Positions 50,226-59,190 of a DNA stretch of 64,000 nucleotides are shown here, one piece after another. Under the pieces are notes generated by a model. It did not search any database and had not been told where the DNA came from. It was given only the letters and a program-made list of their open reading frames with translations. The stretch is from Streptomyces tauricus (GTDB lineage Bacteria > Actinomycetota > Actinomycetes > Streptomycetales > Streptomycetaceae), in the NCBI RefSeq assembly GCF_014650955.1, contig NZ_BMVY01000030.1:1-64000 (forward strand), in the 5' to 3' direction. How positions within the stretch are numbered: the stretch's first letter is position 1; each line of letters starts with the position of its first letter. The translations under genes and the position numbers were made by a program.

Positions 50226-50780
50226 GTGCTGCGCAGAAAAGCCCGCCGCGTCCAGGGGGCCGAGGAGTCGGCCGGGGGAGCACTCGACGACCCCCTGGAC
50301 GCGGCACAGGAGCGCCGGGTGCGCGCGGTGCTCGCGCTCGGCGGGGTGCCGCAGACGGACCTGCCGGACGGGGTACAGCAGGTACGTCTGCGGCTCCTGG
50401 AGCGGGCGGCGAGCGGGGCCGAGGCACCGCGTGACGTGTCGGCGTGGGCGGCGGTCGTCGCCTCGAACCTGGCCATGGACTGGCACCGGGCCAGACGCCG
50501 GCAGGAACGGATCGGCGAACGGCTGGCCTCGCTGCGGCCCCCGGAGCACACCGCGGACGACTCCGGCGAGGAGACGAAGGTGCTGTCGCTCGCCGTGGCC
50601 CAGGGACTGGACGAGCTGCCCGACGCCCAGCGGCAGATCCTCGTGCTGCGCTTCTACGCCGACCTGCCCGTCCGGGGGATCGCCGAGGAGCTCGGCATCC
50701 CGGAGGGCACGGTCAAGAGCAGGCTGCACTCGGCGGTCCGCGCGCTGCGCACCCGCCTGCACGAGGACGAGGTGGTGTGA
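50226..50780 (+). CDS. ECF-type RNA polymerase sigma factor
   Basis: A 184-aa sigma-70 family protein. Region 2 is visible as LPDGVQQVRLRLLERA and WAAVVASNLAMDWHRARRR, and region 4 as LPDAQRQILVLRFYADLPVR then GIPEGTVKSRLHSAVRALR. GGGAGGGG precedes GTG 50226. The next gene, starting 2 bp after its stop, encodes a membrane protein with a cytoplasmic N-terminus, the usual anti-sigma arrangement. The signal is not known. Confidence 0.92.
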   Translation: MLRRKARRVQGAEESAGGALDDPLDAAQERRVRAVLALGGVPQTDLPDGVQQVRLRLLERAASGAEAPRDVSAWAAVVASNLAMDWHRARRRQERIGERLASLRPPEHTADDSGEETKVLSLAVAQGLDELPDAQRQILVLRFYADLPVRGIAEELGIPEGTVKSRLHSAVRALRTRLHEDEVV

Positions 50781-50781
50781 C

Positions 50782-51633
50782 ATGCCCGAGTACGAAGGAG
50801 CCGGGCACGAAGAAGCCGGGCACGAAGAAGCCGGGTACGAGGGAATCGACGCGCTGCTGGCCGCGATCACGGACGAACCGCTGCCCGAGGGAGCGCGGCA
50901 CGACACGGTGTTCATGGCGGAGCACCGGTCGGCGGTCGCGGACGTGGCCCTGCTCAGGGAACAGCTGCGGATCATGGGCGACACCCTGGCCGGGGAGGCA
51001 CCCGCCGGGCAGGCCTCGCCCCCCGGCCGGCCTGCGGCCGGCCGGGGACTGGAGCAGCCCCGGGCGTCCGCGCCGCGCAGGCCGCCGAAGGAGGCGAGGC
51101 CACGGCGGCCGCGCCGCTACCGGCGTCACGCGGGAGCGGCCATGGGGACCCTCGTGGTCGTGGCGGGCACGGCCCTGCTCGGCGGACTGGTGTGGCTCGG
51201 CGTGCGGGGAGGCGCCGACAGCACGGGCTCCGCCGACTCGTCGGCCGCGAAGCAGGAGGACAGCGGGGGCGACTCGTCGGCGTACTCGCCCGAGATGCAC
51301 CTCGCGTGCTCCAAGGTCCTCGTCGAGGGGACGGTACGGAGCATCACGCCCACGGGCGACGGCACCGTACGCGTCGTACTGGAGGCGAAGCGCTACTACC
51401 GGCCCGAGCAGTCGGCGACGGCCCACCCGACGATCACCGTCACGCTGCTGGACAGTGCGCGGAAGGACCTGAAGGTCGGCACGTACACCCTGGTGCGGCT
51501 GCCGGTGGACCCGCGGGACCGGCAGGACTGGGAGACCGGCCGGGGGGTCGGCGACGCCCGCAAGGAGATCCTGGAGGCTCTGCCGGGAGCGCGCGGCATG
51601 GAGTGCGCGAAGGGGGAGGGCGGCAAGCGCTGA
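50782..51633 (+). CDS. membrane protein, probable anti-sigma factor
   Basis: A 283-aa protein. The cytoplasmic N-terminal part begins with a short repeat (EYEGAGHEEAGHEEAGYEGI), then a helical region with DTVFMAEHRSAVADVALLRE that may bind the sigma factor, a Pro/Arg-rich stretch, one membrane helix (about 117-139, GTLVVVAGTALLGGLVWLGV), and an extracytoplasmic domain of about 130 residues. It has no clear zinc-binding anti-sigma motif. Tight linkage to the sigma gene supports the regulatory role; the outer domain could be the sensor. Confidence 0.75.
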   Translation: MPEYEGAGHEEAGHEEAGYEGIDALLAAITDEPLPEGARHDTVFMAEHRSAVADVALLREQLRIMGDTLAGEAPAGQASPPGRPAAGRGLEQPRASAPRRPPKEARPRRPRRYRRHAGAAMGTLVVVAGTALLGGLVWLGVRGGADSTGSADSSAAKQEDSGGDSSAYSPEMHLACSKVLVEGTVRSITPTGDGTVRVVLEAKRYYRPEQSATAHPTITVTLLDSARKDLKVGTYTLVRLPVDPRDRQDWETGRGVGDARKEILEALPGARGMECAKGEGGKR

Positions 51634-51712
51634 GCGCGACGGCGGGGGAACGCGAAGGGCGGGCGCCCGGTGGAACCGGACGCCCACCCCTGTCGTACGC
51701 GACTGCCGAAGG

Positions 51713-54700
51713 CTACGGCGTGACCTTCTCGATCAGGACGCTGCCCGTTCCGGCCGCGGTGCCCCGCGCGTTCACGAGCTGCACCTGCCCGAAGAACGTA
51801 CGGCCGGCCGGCGGCGCCGCGTTCGCGACGACCTGCGCGGTGACCGACGTCGAAGCGCCGGTGGCGAGCTTCACGGGGGCCGGGGAGACCTCCACCTGTC
51901 CGAGCGAGGGCGCGAAGTACACGTCCAGGTAGTCGTACGCGGTGGTGCCCGCCGGGACCGAGTAGCCGTCGACCAGCACGGTGTACGTGCCGGCCGCGGG
52001 CGTCGGCACGGAGACGGCCTCCTCGGAGTCGCCGTCCGCGGACGAGCCGACCAGGTTGCCCTGCCCGTCGTAGACGGACAGGTCGAGGTCGGCGGCGGCG
52101 TCCGAGACGTTGCCGATGCTCACGTCGAGCGACTCGGCGCCCGTGGGCACGTCCACCGTGACGGTGTCCGTGGCGCCCTGGGCGATGGTCGGCCGCGTGC
52201 TCTTGGAGGAGCCGAGCGGGCCGCCCTTGAGCGAACCGTCGACCGGGGCCAGCTTGTTCGTGACCTTCCAGGAGGCCGGGGTCGGCGTACCGACCTTGGC
52301 GTCGGGGACGGTCACGACGGCCGGGTCGAAGTCGGCGCCCAGCACCTCGACGCCCAGCTTGTACGGGTTGTCGAGCAGCGGTGACGTGCGGCGCGACTCG
52401 ACCTCGATCTCCCAGACGCCCGGCTGCGGGTCGCTGTAGGACCGCAGGTCGGGACGGCAGCCGTTGCCGTCGAGGTAGTTGTTGTAGCAGTACGGCGTCG
52501 ACGTGTTGTCGACCGGGACGCCGTACGGGTGGATGGCGATGAACCGGGTCTGGCTGCCGGTCTTCAGGCCGCCGATCGCGACCTCCAGGTTCTTCGCGCC
52601 CTCGGGGACGGTCACGAAGTACGAGGTGGAGGAGTTGCGCTGGACCGTGCCGGACGCCGAGTAGGTGTACTTCAGCGGGGCGGCGGCCACCACGGTGGTG
52701 AGGACCTGCTTGTCGACGCCCTCGGTGCGCGGGTCGTCGACCTCCAGGATCGCGCTGCTCAGCCCGGCGCTGCCCGGCTTGGCCTCGACCTTCACCGTCA
52801 CCGGCTTGAACAGCGGGAGCAGGACCTTGTCCCCGCCGACGATCCGGAACGTGCTGCCCTGGTTGTTCTTCAGGTGCAGCTCGTGCTTGACGGCACGGTT
52901 CGCGCCGGTCGTACGGGTCAGCGTGACGTCGTACGTCTTCTTCTGGCCGACCTCGATGCCACCCTCGCGGTCGTAGAGGCCCGTGCCGAAGCCCGGGGTC
53001 TTGAGCGCGAAGTCGATCGCGGTGTCGACCGGGGCCTTCACCAGGTAGTCGTGGGCGGTGGCGCCGTCACGGATCGAGTCCCAGGCGTCCTCGATGTCGA
53101 TGAGGCCCGCGCCCTCCGCGTACGCCTGCGTGCCGCTGATGTGGTCGGCGGTGGAGGTCAGCGCGGTGCGCAGCTTCGCGGGCGTCAGGTCGAGGCCCTT
53201 CTGCTTCGCGGCGCTCAGCAGCAGCGCGGACGCGCCCGCGGCCTGCGGGGACGCCATCGAGGTGCCCTGGAGCATCGAGTAGCCGGGCGGCAGGGAGTAG
53301 CCCGCCTCGGCGACCGGGCCGCCGGGGAACCAGGTCTGCGTGGTGTTGATGGCCGCGCCGGGCGCGGTCAGCGTCGGCGTGAAGCCGCCGTCCTCACGCG
53401 GGCCGCGCGAGGAGAAGGGCAGCATCGCGTACTTCTTCGACACCTGCGAGCCGTAGTTGGCGGCCCAGGTCTCCTTGGAGATGGACGCGCCGACCGAGAT
53501 GACCTTGTCGGCCAGGCCGGGGTCGCCGATGGTGTTGGCGCCGGGCCCCGAGTTGCCGGCCGAGATGACCAGCTGCACGCCGTAGGTGTCGATGAGGCGC
53601 GTGTACAGCTCGGCGCGCGCGTTGTTGCCGTCGTTCAGCGCGGGCAGGCCGCCGATCGACATGTTCACGATGTCGACGCCGCGGTTGGCGACGAGGTCGA
53701 TCATGCCCTCGGTGAGCGCGACGTTCGTGCAGCCGCCGCTCCAGGTGCAGGCGCGCGAGGAGACCAGCTTGGCGCCGGGCGCCGCGCCGTTCATCTTGCC
53801 GCCGAACAGCTTGTTGGCGGCGGTGATGCCCGCGACGTGCGTGCCGTGCTCGGACTCGATGATGCCGATGTTGACGAAGTCGGACTTCTTGCCGACCCAG
53901 TCGCCGCCCAGCGGGTCCATCGGGACGTCCTTGCGGATCTCCACGACGAACGGCACCCGCTCGGCGATCTCCGTCGCCGGGTCGTCGGTACCGAAGTAGC
54001 CGATCTGGTAGCCGTCCTTGTACGGCTTCATCGCGGCGTCGTCGGTGAAGTCGTTGTTGTCGTTCAGGTCGACGCGGACCGTCTTCGCGGCGGCGTCGTA
54101 GAGGACGCCCCAGCTGTCGGTCGTGTCGCCGTCCCGGTTCAGGTCGCCGTTGGCGTCGCCGCCGACGGAGGCGGACTCGCGGAAGCGGCTGACCGCGTAG
54201 TCGCCGGCCGGGGCCTTCCAGCTCTCGCCGTCGTAGGTGAAGACCGGGCCGGAGCGGGCGTTGGTCATCGCGCGCCAGGTCGCGTCGCCGTCGACCAGCG
54301 GGTCGGTCGCCGTCACCCAGTCGACGATCTTGCGCTCACCGGTCGTCGTCTTCTGCAGCGCGGGGTGCGCCACGTCGACACCGGAGTCGAGGATGCCGAT
54401 GGTGATGCCCCGGCCGTCCGCCTTCGGGTTCTTCTTCACGAAGTCGACGGCACCCGTCTCGAAGGACGGGTTGTACGGGTTCACGGCTGGCGTGTTCTTG
54501 CCCGGCGCCGGGTACGCGGCGGCGGTGGCGCTCTTCTCGGCGCCCTTGGCCGTGTCCGCGGACGGGGTCGGGTCGTCCAGCACGATCTCCTGGCGCAGGT
54601 CGATGCCGTGCACGGAGGAGAGCTTGGAGGCCGCCGCGATGGCCGCTTCGGCCTTGGCGGTCGGGACGGTCGCGCGGACGTAGCCGAGCTTGTCGTAGGT

Positions 54701-55018
54701 GCGGCCGACCGAGCCGCCCTTCACCGCGTCGAGCTGCCCCGCGACCTGCTCGGTCTGCCCGGGGGCGGTGGCGATCATCATCGTGACGTTCTTGTCGCCG
54801 CCCGCCTGCGCCTGCGCGAGGAGGTCGGCGTCGGCCGAACCGAGCTTCCCGCTCGCGGACTTGACGGGCGTGTCGGCGGCCGGGACCGGGTCGTCCGCGG
54901 AGAAGGCCATGGGTATCGGCCCGGCCGCGGAGAGAGCGGCCACGAGACCGGCGGCGACGGCTATGCGTGCCGCGCGTCTCGCCCCGCTGATCGGAGCGCG
55001 CTGAGAGTGGAGGGTCAT
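51713..55018 (-). CDS. secreted subtilisin-like serine protease (S8)
   Basis: A 1101-aa exported protease. A signal peptide (RAARIAVAAGLVAALSAAGP) is followed by an inhibitor-like propeptide, then the catalytic domain with Asp in GILDSGVDVAHP, His in EHGTHVAGITAA, Asn in ISAGNSGPG and Ser in GTSMASPQAAGASALL. The C-terminal half holds beta-rich domains, including a PPC-like segment (AAGTYTVLVDGYSVPAGTTA). ATG 55018 has AAGGA 5 nt upstream. The role is probably extracellular protein degradation. Confidence 0.93.
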   Translation of the reverse strand: MTLHSQRAPISGARRAARIAVAAGLVAALSAAGPIPMAFSADDPVPAADTPVKSASGKLGSADADLLAQAQAGGDKNVTMMIATAPGQTEQVAGQLDAVKGGSVGRTYDKLGYVRATVPTAKAEAAIAAASKLSSVHGIDLRQEIVLDDPTPSADTAKGAEKSATAAAYPAPGKNTPAVNPYNPSFETGAVDFVKKNPKADGRGITIGILDSGVDVAHPALQKTTTGERKIVDWVTATDPLVDGDATWRAMTNARSGPVFTYDGESWKAPAGDYAVSRFRESASVGGDANGDLNRDGDTTDSWGVLYDAAAKTVRVDLNDNNDFTDDAAMKPYKDGYQIGYFGTDDPATEIAERVPFVVEIRKDVPMDPLGGDWVGKKSDFVNIGIIESEHGTHVAGITAANKLFGGKMNGAAPGAKLVSSRACTWSGGCTNVALTEGMIDLVANRGVDIVNMSIGGLPALNDGNNARAELYTRLIDTYGVQLVISAGNSGPGANTIGDPGLADKVISVGASISKETWAANYGSQVSKKYAMLPFSSRGPREDGGFTPTLTAPGAAINTTQTWFPGGPVAEAGYSLPPGYSMLQGTSMASPQAAGASALLLSAAKQKGLDLTPAKLRTALTSTADHISGTQAYAEGAGLIDIEDAWDSIRDGATAHDYLVKAPVDTAIDFALKTPGFGTGLYDREGGIEVGQKKTYDVTLTRTTGANRAVKHELHLKNNQGSTFRIVGGDKVLLPLFKPVTVKVEAKPGSAGLSSAILEVDDPRTEGVDKQVLTTVVAAAPLKYTYSASGTVQRNSSTSYFVTVPEGAKNLEVAIGGLKTGSQTRFIAIHPYGVPVDNTSTPYCYNNYLDGNGCRPDLRSYSDPQPGVWEIEVESRRTSPLLDNPYKLGVEVLGADFDPAVVTVPDAKVGTPTPASWKVTNKLAPVDGSLKGGPLGSSKSTRPTIAQGATDTVTVDVPTGAESLDVSIGNVSDAAADLDLSVYDGQGNLVGSSADGDSEEAVSVPTPAAGTYTVLVDGYSVPAGTTAYDYLDVYFAPSLGQVEVSPAPVKLATGASTSVTAQVVANAAPPAGRTFFGQVQLVNARGTAAGTGSVLIEKVTP

Positions 55019-55249
55019 CAGCATCCTTGTGAGTAAAGGAAAAGTCCGTTCACGATCGGATCGACATCGGACCGATCGCATCAGTCCGGAATGTGAACCC
55101 GGATGACCGCTCAGCTTTACGTAAGAAACGGAAGTTTGGGGAGAGCTGACCGAGACGTGAACTGTTCATGGCGTAATTCCGCCATGCGTCATGGCGCCGA
55201 TCTCCGGCCAAACCGGGACGTGCGGGTGTCCCTGACGTAACGTCTGCCC

Positions 55250-55723
55250 ATGCGCGAGGAGTTGAGGGTGGCGGCCTACGCCGTGTGTGTGCGGGACGGG
55301 CGAATACTTCTCGCGCGCTTGGTGGAGAAGGGTGGCGGCAAGCGCTGGACGCTGCCGGGTGGCGGCATGGACCACGGCGAGGACCCCTACGACACCGTCG
55401 TCCGGGAGGCCGAGGAGGAGACCGGATACAGGGTCGAACCCCTCTCCCTGCTCGGTGTCGACTCGATCAAGCGGACCTACCCGCGCCGCCTCGGCGCCGA
55501 TGTCGACTTCCACGCCCTGCGGATCGTCTACGAGACCCGCGTCACCGGCGGCGAACTGCGCCACGAGGCCGACGGCTCGACCGACCTGGCGGCCTGGCAC
55601 CCCCTCGACGAGGTACCCGCGCTGCAGCGGGTGGGACTGGTCGACGTGGGACTCGCCCTGTGGCGGGAGCGCCCCGGGACCGGCCGTGTGACAGGCATCC
55701 CGGACGACCCCGCCGGCGCCTGA
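55250..55723 (+). CDS. Nudix hydrolase
   Basis: A 157-aa hydrolase with an intact Nudix box: GGMDHGEDPYDTVVREAEEE followed by TGY. The preceding RWTLPGG and a trailing EEVPALQ-like DEVPALQRV segment are typical. The substrate, some nucleoside diphosphate derivative, cannot be told. The start ATG 55250 gives MREELRVAAYAVCVRDGRIL. It has no evident partner; the gene after it is 251 bp away. Confidence 0.9.
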   Translation: MREELRVAAYAVCVRDGRILLARLVEKGGGKRWTLPGGGMDHGEDPYDTVVREAEEETGYRVEPLSLLGVDSIKRTYPRRLGADVDFHALRIVYETRVTGGELRHEADGSTDLAAWHPLDEVPALQRVGLVDVGLALWRERPGTGRVTGIPDDPAGA

Positions 55724-55974
55724 GACCTGGCGGCGGAACCTACCCCCTACCCCGTCAGATGAACATGGAGTGACCGGCTGGCCTCCGTTCGAGGAGGGCT
55801 CGGTGGACGCGGAGGGTAGTCCAAGATCGACGTACGGTGATCGGCGCTGCCCGTTGCCGCCCAGTTAACGCGCAGGTCACCCCCGGTGCCAACCATCAAG
55901 TACGAGCGGGAAGTTCGCGTCGATGGACCACCCGCGACCACTGCTGACGCGTCCGCACCAGGGGAGACCGCGCC

Positions 55975-57732
55975 ATGTCGCGCATACGCTCTGTCGCCAC
56001 CGCCGCCCGTGACCGCCGCGCCTTCCTGGCCGCCACCGGGGCGGTGTCCCTCTCCGCGGGCATCGGCTTCGCGCTGCGCCCGGGAACCAGCGAGGCCGCC
56101 ACCCACACCGCCGCCCCCCAGGGGCAGCCCATCGCCGTCTCCCGCCGGGCGCCGGCCGCACCCCTGGCCCCGTACACCCGGGGCACCACCCTCTCGACCA
56201 TCGCGACCGCCCGCCCGGGCTCCGGCTACCGGCGGCTCGGCGACGGGCCCGCCTGGTCCCGGGTCGTCCGCGGCGACCTGGCCGCCGCCAAGTCCGGCCG
56301 GGCCGAGCGGCGCACCGCGCTCGCCGCGTTCGTACAGTTCACCGACCTGCACCTGGTCGACGTACAGCACCCGCTGCGGTACGAGTACCTGCGCGCCCAG
56401 ACCGCCAGCGCCTGGCGCCCCCAGGAGTCCCTGTCGGTGCCCGGCGCGATCTCGCTGGTCGAGCGGGTCAACGCGCTGCGCGGCGCCCCCGTCACCGGCT
56501 CCCCGCTGCACTTCGTGATGACCACCGGCGACAACACCGACAACAACGCCAAGACGGAACTGGACTGGTTCCTCAAGGTGATGAGCGGCGGCCGCATCAC
56601 CCCCAACTCCGGTGACCCGGCCCGCTACGAAGGCGTCCAGAACAGCGACCTCAAGCTGTACTGGCAGCCCGACGCGGCCCTGCGCGACGCCGACAAGCAG
56701 CTCGGCTTCCCGCGCATCGAGGGCTTCCTCGCCGCGGCGATCCGCGAGGTGCGCAGCCCCGGCCTCAACCTGCCCTGGTACTCCACGGTCGGCAACCACG
56801 ACTCGCTGCCCGGCGGCTGCTACGCGCCCGGCGACTCCTTCTTCGCCGAGTTCGCGGTCGGCTCCAAGAAGCTGCTGACGCTCGACGAGTCGGAGGGCGT
56901 CGCCATCTGGAAGAACGTCAAGAAGGGCGGCGACCCCAAGGGCGCCGGCTTCAAGGCGATGCTCAAGTCCCAGGCGCGCAGGATGCGTTCGGTCACACCG
57001 GACGAGGGCCGCGCCCCCTTCACGCCGACCGAGTACCTCCAGGCCCACCTCGACCCGGCGCACGCCGGGGTCGGCCCCGTCGGACACGGCTACTCGCAGG
57101 CCAACCTCGCGGCGAAGACCCAGTACTACACGTTCCGGATCGCGGACGACGTGCTCGGTGTCAGCCTCGACACCACGGACCCGGGCGGGCACTACGAGGG
57201 CTCGCTCGGCACGTCCCAACTGCGCTGGCTGGAGCGCACGCTGAAGGCGGCGGAGAAGAACAAGGAACACGTCATCGTCTTCAGCCACCACACCAGCAAG
57301 TCGATGCGCAACCTCCGCGAGGACCCGGCGCACCCGGGCGAGCGGCGGCACGGCGGCGACGAGGTCCTCGCGGTACTCGCCGCCCACCGCCCGGTCCTGG
57401 CCTGGGTGAACGGCCACAGCCACAAGAACAACATCACCCCGCACTCCGCCCCGGACGGCCGCTCCTTCTGGGAGATCTCCACCGCCTCCCACGTCGACTT
57501 CCCGCAACTGGCCCGCGTGATCGAGATCGCCGACAACAACGACGGCACGATCTCCCTGTTCACCACGCTGATCGAGTCCGCGGCCCCCCACGACACGGAC
57601 TTCACGGACCTCTCCCAGACAGGCCTGGCCGCCCTGTACCGAGAACTCTCCTTCAACGCCCCCGGCGCCCGAACGGACCTGAGCGGCACCCCGGAGGACC
57701 GCAACACGGAACTGGTCCTGAAGAAGGCCTGA
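55975..57732 (+). CDS. Tat-exported metallophosphoesterase
   Basis: A 585-aa calcineurin-like phosphoesterase. The N-terminus is a Tat signal (ARDRRAFLAATGAVSLSAGI). Metal-binding motifs in order: FTDLHLVD, TTGDNTDNN, VGNHDS, FSHHTSK and NGHSHKNN. The long inserts between motifs match a subfamily described from actinobacteria with the same Tat leader. It acts outside the membrane on an unknown phosphoester. A long antisense frame over it is noise. Confidence 0.92.
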   Translation: MSRIRSVATAARDRRAFLAATGAVSLSAGIGFALRPGTSEAATHTAAPQGQPIAVSRRAPAAPLAPYTRGTTLSTIATARPGSGYRRLGDGPAWSRVVRGDLAAAKSGRAERRTALAAFVQFTDLHLVDVQHPLRYEYLRAQTASAWRPQESLSVPGAISLVERVNALRGAPVTGSPLHFVMTTGDNTDNNAKTELDWFLKVMSGGRITPNSGDPARYEGVQNSDLKLYWQPDAALRDADKQLGFPRIEGFLAAAIREVRSPGLNLPWYSTVGNHDSLPGGCYAPGDSFFAEFAVGSKKLLTLDESEGVAIWKNVKKGGDPKGAGFKAMLKSQARRMRSVTPDEGRAPFTPTEYLQAHLDPAHAGVGPVGHGYSQANLAAKTQYYTFRIADDVLGVSLDTTDPGGHYEGSLGTSQLRWLERTLKAAEKNKEHVIVFSHHTSKSMRNLREDPAHPGERRHGGDEVLAVLAAHRPVLAWVNGHSHKNNITPHSAPDGRSFWEISTASHVDFPQLARVIEIADNNDGTISLFTTLIESAAPHDTDFTDLSQTGLAALYRELSFNAPGARTDLSGTPEDRNTELVLKKA

Positions 57733-57787
57733 CACCTCCAGAAGGGGCCGCCGGACGCCCGGCGACCCCTCCCTCCCCCCCCCGGGG

Positions 57788-57820
57788 GGTGCTGCCCCGC
57801 CCCCTACCGGGGCAGCACCA
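57788..57820. terminator. stem-loop between convergent genes, next to a C9G6 run
   Basis: GGTGCTGCCCC (57788-57798) pairs with GGGGCAGCACC (57810-57820). It lies just after a run of nine C and six G (57775-57789) and overlaps the last codons of the next minus-strand gene. Confidence 0.75.
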
Positions 57821-58880
57821 CGACGTACGCCGCCGGATCGCGGTCACCGGACGCCATCAGAGCCGTACGCACGACGGTCGCCTGCTGCTCCATCGAGTCC
57901 CGCAGCTTCTTCGGCGTGACGTGCACGACCGTGATGCCGAGCCGCTCCAGGTGCTCGCGCTTGCGGGCGTACTCGGACCACATCGCGTCGTCGTCCTGGC
58001 GCGGGGCCCGGGTGTCGAGTTCGAGGGCGACGGCGTGGTCGGGCCAGTACGCGTCGAGTCCGCCGAGGAGCGGGCCGCCGGGCAGCCGGAGGTCCACGTT
58101 CCAGACCGGGTCGGGCAGTCCGTGTTCCCTGACCAGGCGGTAGAGCCGGTCCTCGGCGATGGCCCGGCCCTCGGCGAGGAGCGAGTCGACGGCGTCCACC
58201 ACATGCGGCCGGCTCAGCAGCCGGGCATGGGTCAACTCCCGTACGACCGCCGCGGGTTCGCAGTGGTTACCGCGCACCGCCTCGGTGAGCAGCCGGCGTA
58301 CGACTCCCGCGTCCGTGATGTCGGCGACCGCGTCGGCCAGCGCACGCGGCACCGGCGCCACAGGGACACCGCCGATCCGCACGGGCTCCGGCATACCCGG
58401 TGTACGGACGATACGCACGCAGCCCGTCGACCGCAGCCGGCGCAGCCGCGGGACGAGGACGTCGACGCGGTCCAGGGAGAGCAGCGGGGGAGCGGACGCG
58501 AAGCGGTGCAGGGCGAGCGCGGCGAGACCGGTGATCATCGCGTCGTCGTACCCCTGCGGGGCGGCCGCTTCACCGGCACCGGCACCGGCACCGGCACCGG
58601 CACCGGCGCCCGGCTGGGTGGGGACGGCCGGTTCCGTGACGGGGGAGCGGGCCGCGTACATGAGGACCGCGTGCAGCCGCTCCTCGATGGTGGCGGGCCC
58701 GGGGCGGAGCAGGAAGACACCCGGCAGGAGCTGCTGCCAGGAACCGCCAGGCCGGCACTGCGTGTTGATGTCGGCGGTGCTCACGCCCCGCGCCCGCAGG
58801 TGCGCGGTGGTCATGACGCGCTGCTGGACGTCGGACAGATGGCGGAGAGGCCGGGGGGAGAGCGGGGTGTTGTGGTTCAT
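57804..58880 (-). CDS. AbiEi-like/DUF559-type protein with C-terminal nuclease-like domain
   Basis: A 358-aa protein. The N-terminal part (RVMTTAHLRARGVSTADINT, then GSWQQLLPGVFLL) matches the AbiEi-antitoxin winged helix. The C-terminal part (DAYWPDHAVALELDTRAPRQ, then REHLERLGITVVHVTPKKL) resembles PD-(D/E)XK-type domains of the DUF559 group. No toxin gene is adjacent, so this is not a clear toxin-antitoxin pair; such proteins are widespread in Streptomyces. A (Gly-Ala)n stretch is encoded by a hexanucleotide repeat. ATG 58880 (MNHNTPL) is chosen over a longer frame. Confidence 0.7.
   Translation of the reverse strand: MNHNTPLSPRPLRHLSDVQQRVMTTAHLRARGVSTADINTQCRPGGSWQQLLPGVFLLRPGPATIEERLHAVLMYAARSPVTEPAVPTQPGAGAGAGAGAGAGEAAAPQGYDDAMITGLAALALHRFASAPPLLSLDRVDVLVPRLRRLRSTGCVRIVRTPGMPEPVRIGGVPVAPVPRALADAVADITDAGVVRRLLTEAVRGNHCEPAAVVRELTHARLLSRPHVVDAVDSLLAEGRAIAEDRLYRLVREHGLPDPVWNVDLRLPGGPLLGGLDAYWPDHAVALELDTRAPRQDDDAMWSEYARKREHLERLGITVVHVTPKKLRDSMEQQATVVRTALMASGDRDPAAYVVVLPR
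58571..58607. repeat. hexanucleotide microsatellite (CACCGG)6
   Basis: Six tandem CACCGG units lie inside the AbiEi-like gene and encode alternating Gly-Ala on the minus strand. Changes in copy number would keep the reading frame. Confidence 0.9.
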
Positions 58881-59190
58881 GACCTCGAATCTGCCGCGTC
58901 CGATCCGCCACCTAACCGCTGTTACAAGCCCGTCGTCGAACCCGGACAACCCCGCCCTAAAGTCCACCCCCGCACCTGCCGAAACCCCCAGGTCCGCCGG
59001 GGGTCACGGCCCCACCCACCCAAATTAGGTAACTGTTATGAACGCCCCCCAAGTCAACCCAACGGACACACATCCCCCGTTAGGGAACCCCCCAGGGGCG
59101 CGGGGAACGGCGCAGTCTTTCGCCTTCAGGGGCGCGGGGAACTGCGCACTCCGCCACGGCACACCCGCACCCGCACCCACCCCCGAGAAC
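58881..59190. other. 310-bp intergenic region with dispersed repeat
   Basis: No gene is visible. It contains the promoter side of the AbiEi-like gene and, at 59094-59147, two copies of the dispersed repeat in inverse orientation to those at 44.4 kb (AGGGGCGCGGGGAACGGCGC and a variant), which can serve as the pepN copy-2 terminator. Confidence 0.7.
59094..59147. repeat. dispersed Streptomyces repeat, two copies
   Basis: Minus-strand copies of the 20-bp core also found at 44.4 kb, joined by a CAGTCTTTCGCCTTC spacer that is the complement of the same spacer there. Both the cores and the spacer are shared, showing common origin. Confidence 0.85.

Noticed and set aside
55747..57735. 662-codon minus-strand frame over the metallophosphoesterase
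   Set aside because: It is the antisense of a gene with clear metal-binding motifs and a Tat signal; its composition is Val/Gly/Arg-rich shadow.
57804..58880. Type IV toxin-antitoxin system
   Set aside because: Only an AbiEi-like N-terminal region is present; no AbiEii-type toxin gene is adjacent.
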